Positions 59,572 to 64,000 of a DNA stretch of 64,000 nucleotides are shown here, piece by piece (within the stretch, counting starts at the first letter, position 1; the number at the start of each line of letters is the position of its first letter). The notes beneath the pieces were generated by a model. That model did no database searches. It was given only the letters and a program-made list of their open reading frames with translations, and had not been told where the DNA came from. The position numbers and the translations under genes are program-made. Where the stretch lies: contig NZ_BOMH01000028.1 in NCBI RefSeq assembly GCF_016862095.1, forward strand, positions 124,001-188,000, read 5' to 3'. Source of the DNA: Actinoplanes cyaneus (GTDB taxonomy: Bacteria; Actinomycetota; Actinomycetes; Mycobacteriales; Micromonosporaceae).

Positions 59572-59614
59572 CGTAGTGCGGAATTGTGTCCGGCAGTCAC
59601 CTGCCCCGAGCCGA

Positions 59615-60751
59615 TCAGGCCTCGTCGTCGTCGAAAACGCGCCCGTCGGTGGCCTCGATCGCCGTGGTGTAGACCTCGAGGACCCGCTCGGCCACACTCG
59701 GCCAGTCGAACGTCCCGACGACGTGACGTGCGCAGGAGGCCAGGTCAGCGCGGCGGGCCGGGTCGTCCAGCAGGTCGCCGAGGAGCGTGGTGAGCGCGGC
59801 GGCGTCGCCGGTGGGGAAGAGCGCGCCGGCGCGGCCTCCGTCCAATACCCGACGGAACGCATCGAGGTCGCTCGCGGCGATCGTGGCGCCGGCGGCCATC
59901 GCCTCGGTGAGGATCATGCCGAAGCTCTCCCCGCCGGTGTTCGGGGCGACGTAGACGTCGACGCTGCGCAGCATCCGCACCTTGTCGGGCTCACTGACCA
60001 GGCCGAGGAACTCGACCCGGTCGTGCAGCTCGGGCGGGATGCCGTCGAACAGCTCGTCGCGGTCACCCGGGCCGGCCACCAGCAGCCGCAGGCCGGGACG
60101 CGCACGGGCGAGCGTGACGAACGCCGTACGCAGCAGAGGGAAGCCCTTGCGGGGCTCGGTGAAGCGGCCGAGGAAACCGAGAGCGCCGCCCTGGCCGGGC
60201 CATCCGGGCAAGGGCGCAGCCGAGGCGAACTTGCGCACCGCGACCCCGTTGGGGATCTCCACCGCGCCGCCGCCGAGGTGTTCGACCTGCACCTTGCGGG
60301 CCAGTTCGCTGACCGCGATCCGCGCGGTGATCTTCTCCATGACGGGCTGCAGGAAGTTCTGCGCGACGGCGAGCGCGCGGGAGCGGGTCATCGCGGTGTG
60401 GAAGGTGGCGACCACCGGACCGCGCGCGGAGAGCACCGCGAGAAACGACAGGCTGGGCGTGAGCGGCTCGTGGACGTGCAGCACGTCGAACTCGCCGCGG
60501 GCCAGCCAGCGGCGGACGCGGGCGGTGGAGACCGGGCCGAAGGCGATCCGGGCGACCGATCCGTTGTACGGCAGCGGCATCGCGCGGCCGGCCGGCACCA
60601 GGTACGCCGGTAGTTCCGCGTCCTCGTCCGCGGGGGCGAGGACACTGACGTGGTGACCGAGTTCGATCAGCGCCTCGGCCAGGTCCATGATGTGGTTCTG
60701 CACCCCGCCGGGGACGTCGAACGAGTACGGCGAGACGATCCCGATCCGCAC
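59615..60751 (-). CDS. pimA: Phosphatidylinositol alpha-mannosyltransferase PimA
   Basis: This GT4 glycosyltransferase of 378 residues adds the first mannose to phosphatidylinositol on the inner leaflet. It begins RIGIVSPYSFDVPGGVQNH, typical of PimA, and has the EX7E motif in ESFGMILTEAMAAG (about residues 272-286) and PRKGFPLL. The GTG at 60751 has GGAGGA upstream. It follows the acyltransferase gene by eight bases, giving the operon pgsA-acyltransferase-pimA. Confidence 0.95.
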   Translation of the reverse strand: MRIGIVSPYSFDVPGGVQNHIMDLAEALIELGHHVSVLAPADEDAELPAYLVPAGRAMPLPYNGSVARIAFGPVSTARVRRWLARGEFDVLHVHEPLTPSLSFLAVLSARGPVVATFHTAMTRSRALAVAQNFLQPVMEKITARIAVSELARKVQVEHLGGGAVEIPNGVAVRKFASAAPLPGWPGQGGALGFLGRFTEPRKGFPLLRTAFVTLARARPGLRLLVAGPGDRDELFDGIPPELHDRVEFLGLVSEPDKVRMLRSVDVYVAPNTGGESFGMILTEAMAAGATIAASDLDAFRRVLDGGRAGALFPTGDAAALTTLLGDLLDDPARRADLASCARHVVGTFDWPSVAERVLEVYTTAIEATDGRVFDDDEA

Positions 60752-60759
60752 TCGTCCTC

Positions 60760-61632
60760 CTAAGCCTTGATCCAGAGTTTCTGGAGCATGTGCCAGTCCT
60801 GCGGGTGCTCGGCGAGACCGGCCGCGAACGCGTCGGCCATCAGCTGCGTGGTCCGCTTGACCCGCTCGTCGAGCGGCCCCTCGGCGGGCGGCGTGATCCT
60901 GCGCAGTCGCGCCTCAACGCGGTGCTCGGTGTACCACAGGTCGGCCGCGAACAGCGGCGCGCCGGTGCTGATGGCGAGAATCGCCGGGCCGGCCGGCATC
61001 CGGGTCCGCCCACCGAAGAACTCGACCTCGACGCCGCTGCGGGACAGGTCCCGGTCGGCGAGCAGCGGCACGACCCAGCCCTGTTTGAGATGCTCGGCGA
61101 GCACGTCGAACGGCGGACGTTCCCCGCCGGTGAGCGGCAGCACCCGCATGCCCAGGCTCTCCCGGTACTCCAGGAACTTCTGGAAGACCGCCTCCGGCTT
61201 GAGCCGTTCCTGGACGGTGATCATCTGCCAGCCGTTGGCGACCACCCAGGCGGCGGCCGCGTCCCAGTTCGCGACGTGCGGCAGGGCCAGGACGATGCCG
61301 TTGCCCTCGGCGATGAGCTGCTTCATCTCGTCGTAGCAGTCGGCGCGCATGTGGAAGCCGGCGGCGTGCTGCTCCCGGCTCAGCGACGGGAGGCGGAACG
61401 CCTCCATCCAGTACCGCGCGTACGACCGGAGCCCGTCGCGCACCAGCGTCTCCGGCATGTCCGCGCCGACGATCTGCTGGTAGTTGCGGCGCAGTCGCTG
61501 GGTGGCCGGGCCGTTCTTCTTCCACGTGCGGTCCGCGACCCGGGTGAACAGCGCGCGGGCCATCGGCAGCGGCATCGCGCGGACCAGGCGCCACCCGGCG
61601 GTGAAGCCGAGCGTGGTCAGCCGGTCCTTCAC
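60760..61632 (-). CDS. Phosphatidylinositol mannoside acyltransferase
   Basis: The 290-residue HtrB/LpxL-type acyltransferase adds a fatty acyl chain to mannosylated PI. The HX4D catalytic motif is HVANWD at about residues 118-123, followed by a glutamate-containing block and LADRDLSRSGVEVEFFGG. This corresponds to PatA of mycobacteria. The GTG at 61632 overlaps the pgsA stop (GTGA). Upstream extension of the frame reads through pgsA in the wrong frame and is not real. Confidence 0.93.
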   Translation of the reverse strand: MKDRLTTLGFTAGWRLVRAMPLPMARALFTRVADRTWKKNGPATQRLRRNYQQIVGADMPETLVRDGLRSYARYWMEAFRLPSLSREQHAAGFHMRADCYDEMKQLIAEGNGIVLALPHVANWDAAAAWVVANGWQMITVQERLKPEAVFQKFLEYRESLGMRVLPLTGGERPPFDVLAEHLKQGWVVPLLADRDLSRSGVEVEFFGGRTRMPAGPAILAISTGAPLFAADLWYTEHRVEARLRRITPPAEGPLDERVKRTTQLMADAFAAGLAEHPQDWHMLQKLWIKA

Positions 61633-62249
61633 TCGGCCGCGACCTTGGGCTCGGTGGCGCGCGCGTGGATCAGCCGCTGGGCGGCGGTGATCACGGAGAG
61701 CACGGCCAGCACCCAGAGCGCGGCCGGCAGGCCCCAGTCCAGGCCCGCGGCGCCGAGCAGCCCACCGGCGCCGACGATCAGCAGCCGTTCGAGGCGCTCG
61801 GCGATGCCGACGTCGGCGTTCAGGCCCAGCGACTGGGCGCGGGCCTTGACGTACGACACCACCTGGCCGAAGACCAGGCTGATCAGGGCGGCGACGACAC
61901 CACCGTACGGATTGTCCTCGGTGGCCAGGTAGTAGACGACCGCACCGAATACGGCGCCGTCGGCTATCCGGTCCATCGAGGAGTCGAGCAGCGCCCCGAA
62001 TTTGCTGGAACCGCCACGAAGGCGGGCCATTGTGCCGTCGAGCACATCGGTGAGCGCGCAGGCGGTTACGATCACGGTGCCCCAGAAGAGCTGACCCTTC
62101 GCACCGAAGTACGAACCGACCAGCACCCCCACGGTGCCCGCGATGGTGACGGCGTCCGGTGAGACGCCGAGCCGGAGTAGGAAACGTGCGACCGGGTTGA
62201 CGCCGTACGAGACGACGGCACGGGCCGTTACTTGAACGATCTTTGCCAT
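61629..62249 (-). CDS. pgsA: Phosphatidylinositol phosphate synthase (CDP-alcohol phosphatidyltransferase)
   Basis: The 206-residue membrane enzyme has the CDP-alcohol phosphotransferase signature D68-x2-D71-G-x2-A-R-x8-G-x3-D89-x3-D93 (TDVLDGTMAR, FGALLDSSMD) and about six helices. It joins CDP-diacylglycerol with inositol phosphate, the first step to PI and PIMs. The ATG at 62249 has GGGACGG upstream. First gene of the PIM operon. Confidence 0.94.
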   Translation of the reverse strand: MAKIVQVTARAVVSYGVNPVARFLLRLGVSPDAVTIAGTVGVLVGSYFGAKGQLFWGTVIVTACALTDVLDGTMARLRGGSSKFGALLDSSMDRIADGAVFGAVVYYLATEDNPYGGVVAALISLVFGQVVSYVKARAQSLGLNADVGIAERLERLLIVGAGGLLGAAGLDWGLPAALWVLAVLSVITAAQRLIHARATEPKVAAE

Positions 62250-62420
62250 GGCCGTCCCACCATAACGGCGGGGGCCAGGTCTCGGTACGGCTCGCCCCCC
62301 GGTTGGCCGGATCGTCACCATCCGGCATCCTCTGGTGGCTTCCGGTCCTTGCGACCGGGACAGCCCCGGGTGTGGGATTTATGGACGCGTAACGAACCGG
62401 AAACGACGGGAGCGCTCGGC

Positions 62421-64000
62421 ATGGCGCAGAAGACTTCGGAGAAAGGGCTTGCCGGCGCCACCGCGCCGGTGGTGACAGAGCCCGGCAGGGTACGCAACGT
62501 GGTGCTGGTGGGCCACTCCGGCGCCGGGAAGACCACGCTGGTGGAGGCGCTGCTCGCGGCCACCGGCACGATCCCCCGGGCCGGCACGGTGACGGACGGC
62601 ACCACGGTCACCGACAACGATCCGGCCGCGGTACGGCAGCAACGCTCGGTGGCGCTGTCCTGCGCCCCGCTGCTGCACCGCGACGTGAAGGTCAACCTCC
62701 TGGACACGCCCGGTTACGCCGACTTCGTCGGTGAGCTGCGGGCCGGGCTGCGCGCGGCGGACGCGGCGCTGTTCGTCATCTCCGCGGTCGACGGCGTCGA
62801 CGAGGCGACGGTCGGGCTGTGGGAGGAGTGCGCCGCGGTCGGGATGCCCCGCGCCGTGGCGATCACCCGGCTGGACCATCCGCGCGCCGACTACGAGCAG
62901 ACGCTGCAGGACTGCCAGGAGGCGTTCGGCGAGAACGTGATGCCCACCTACCAGCCGATGCTCGGCGACGACGGGCAGTCGGTCGTCGGCCTGATCGGCC
63001 TGGTGTCGCTGCGGGTCCTGGATTACTCGGCCGGATATCCGCCGCGGGAGGGCGAGGCCGAGCGCGAGCACCTCAACCCGATCGCCGACGACCGGAACCA
63101 GCTCATCGAGGGGATCATCGCCGAGAGCGAGGACGAGACCCTGATGGACCGGTACATCGCCGGTGAGCTGATCTCCACCGCCGCGCTCATCCCGGACCTG
63201 CACAAGGCGGTGGCCCGGGGCAACTTCTACCCGGTCATCCCGGTCTGCGCGGGCACCGGGGTCGGCCTGGACGCGCTGCTCGACGGCCTGACCGACGCCG
63301 CGCCGTCACCGCTGGAGCACGACCTGCCGGTGGTCACCGGCGTGGACGGCTCGCCGCGGCCGCCGCTGACCTGCGACCCGGACGGCCCGCTGGTCGCCGA
63401 GGTGGTCCGCACCACGATCGACCGGCACGTCGGCCGGGTGTCACTGGTCCGGGTCTTCTCCGGCACGCTGCGGCCGGACCTGACGCTGCACGTCTCCGGG
63501 CACGGGATGGCCGAGCGCGGCCACCCCGACCACGACGCCGACGAGCGGGTGGCGCACGTCTACACGCCGCTGGGCGCGACGCTGCGCGAGGTGGGTCAGT
63601 GCGTGGCCGGCGACATCTGCGCGATCACCAAGTCCGGCAGCGCGGAGACCGGCGACACGCTCTCCGGCAAGGACGACCCGATGCTGATGGCGCCCTGGTC
63701 GATGCCGGAGCCGCTGCTCCCGATCGCGGTGGTCGCCAAGACCCGCTCCGACGAGGACGCGCTCGCCAAGAACCTGGGCCGCCTGGTCGCCGGGGACCCG
63801 ACGCTGCGCCTGGAGCGCAACGCCGACACGCATCAGCTGGTGCTCTGGACCATGGGCGAGTCGCACGCCGACGTGGTGCTCGACCGGCTGCGCGCCGGGG
63901 GCGTCGAGCTGGACACCGAGCCGGTGAAGGTGTCGCTGCGGGAGACCTTCGGCGCGAAGGCCAAGGGGCACGGGCGGCACGTCAAGCAGTCCGGCGGCCA
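62421..64000 (+). CDS. EF-G-like GTPase (partial, C-terminus outside window)
   Basis: The first 526 residues are present. The G domain has G1 GHSGAGKTT, G3 DTPGYADF and a divergent G4 (ITRLDHPRAD instead of NKxD), then domain II and the beginning of the later EF-G domains (GESHADVVLDRLRAGGVELD). This is the actinobacterial EF-G-like family related to FusA2/TetM-type proteins, not the main translocase, which lies in the str operon. Its exact job, possibly ribosome recycling or stress response, is unknown. GGGAG lies upstream of the ATG. Confidence 0.92.
   Translation, partial: MAQKTSEKGLAGATAPVVTEPGRVRNVVLVGHSGAGKTTLVEALLAATGTIPRAGTVTDGTTVTDNDPAAVRQQRSVALSCAPLLHRDVKVNLLDTPGYADFVGELRAGLRAADAALFVISAVDGVDEATVGLWEECAAVGMPRAVAITRLDHPRADYEQTLQDCQEAFGENVMPTYQPMLGDDGQSVVGLIGLVSLRVLDYSAGYPPREGEAEREHLNPIADDRNQLIEGIIAESEDETLMDRYIAGELISTAALIPDLHKAVARGNFYPVIPVCAGTGVGLDALLDGLTDAAPSPLEHDLPVVTGVDGSPRPPLTCDPDGPLVAEVVRTTIDRHVGRVSLVRVFSGTLRPDLTLHVSGHGMAERGHPDHDADERVAHVYTPLGATLREVGQCVAGDICAITKSGSAETGDTLSGKDDPMLMAPWSMPEPLLPIAVVAKTRSDEDALAKNLGRLVAGDPTLRLERNADTHQLVLWTMGESHADVVLDRLRAGGVELDTEPVKVSLRETFGAKAKGHGRHVKQSGG

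Overview
The window is high-GC DNA, mostly coding, with many GTG and TTG starts and strong AGGAGG-type ribosome sites. The housekeeping order and families point to an actinobacterium. The best inference is Micromonosporaceae, probably Actinoplanes or a close relative. Supporting signs are the PIM pathway (pgsA, acyltransferase, pimA), cyanophycin genes, a FliA/WhiG-type sigma factor, several Ser/Thr kinases and proline/alanine-rich membrane proteins. No 16S gene is present, so the genus remains an inference. No rRNA, tRNA, CRISPR array, insertion sequence or prophage was recognised.

Region 1 (1-12.3 kb, minus strand) holds two tandem mltG-type genes, ruvX, alaS with its two small membrane companions, a 1,419-residue repeat-rich membrane protein coupled to rarA, and a small membrane protein. 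Region 2 (12.3-16.5 kb) is an ArsR regulator with an MFS transporter behind a cluster of operator-like repeats, a divergent questin-oxidase-like gene, a 62-bp tandem repeat array and a GyrI-like gene. Region 3 (16.5-25 kb) has aspS, a TM protein, a D-serine-dehydratase-like PLP enzyme, an amidohydrolase, a RidA protein and a PASTA-less receptor kinase. Region 4 (25-30 kb) is the urease operon ureABCFGD, preceded by GlnR-like boxes. Region 5 (30-37.5 kb) has a sigma-28-type factor, a second receptor kinase with a CBM2-like ectodomain, and cyanophycin synthetase with cyanophycinase. Urease and cyanophycin turnover are both nitrogen functions: cyanophycin releases arginine and aspartate, and arginine breakdown can give urea.

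Region 6 (37.5-41.7 kb) has an MFS exporter, an HxlR regulator, a thioesterase and a frameshifted DUF559-type nuclease gene. That broken gene is flanked on both sides by arrays of one 62-bp repeat (50-bp near-palindrome plus 12-bp spacer). The same repeat family occurs at 15.5 kb. Region 7 (41.7-59 kb) is the classic actinobacterial block hisS, MBL hydrolase, two cyclophilins, rel, apt, secF, secD, yajC, ruvB, ruvA, ruvC, yebC and pdxT, with pdxS divergent. It is interrupted by a sigma-like membrane protein and a Uma2 nuclease. Region 8 (59-64 kb) is the PIM phospholipid operon and the 5 prime part of an EF-G-like GTPase.

The least explained items are the dispersed 62-bp hairpin repeats around the dead nuclease gene, a separate 47-bp hairpin array with a similar spacer length next to rel, the CBM2-bearing kinase that lacks binding tryptophans, the giant repeat protein coupled to rarA, and a cyclophilin missing its catalytic arginine.
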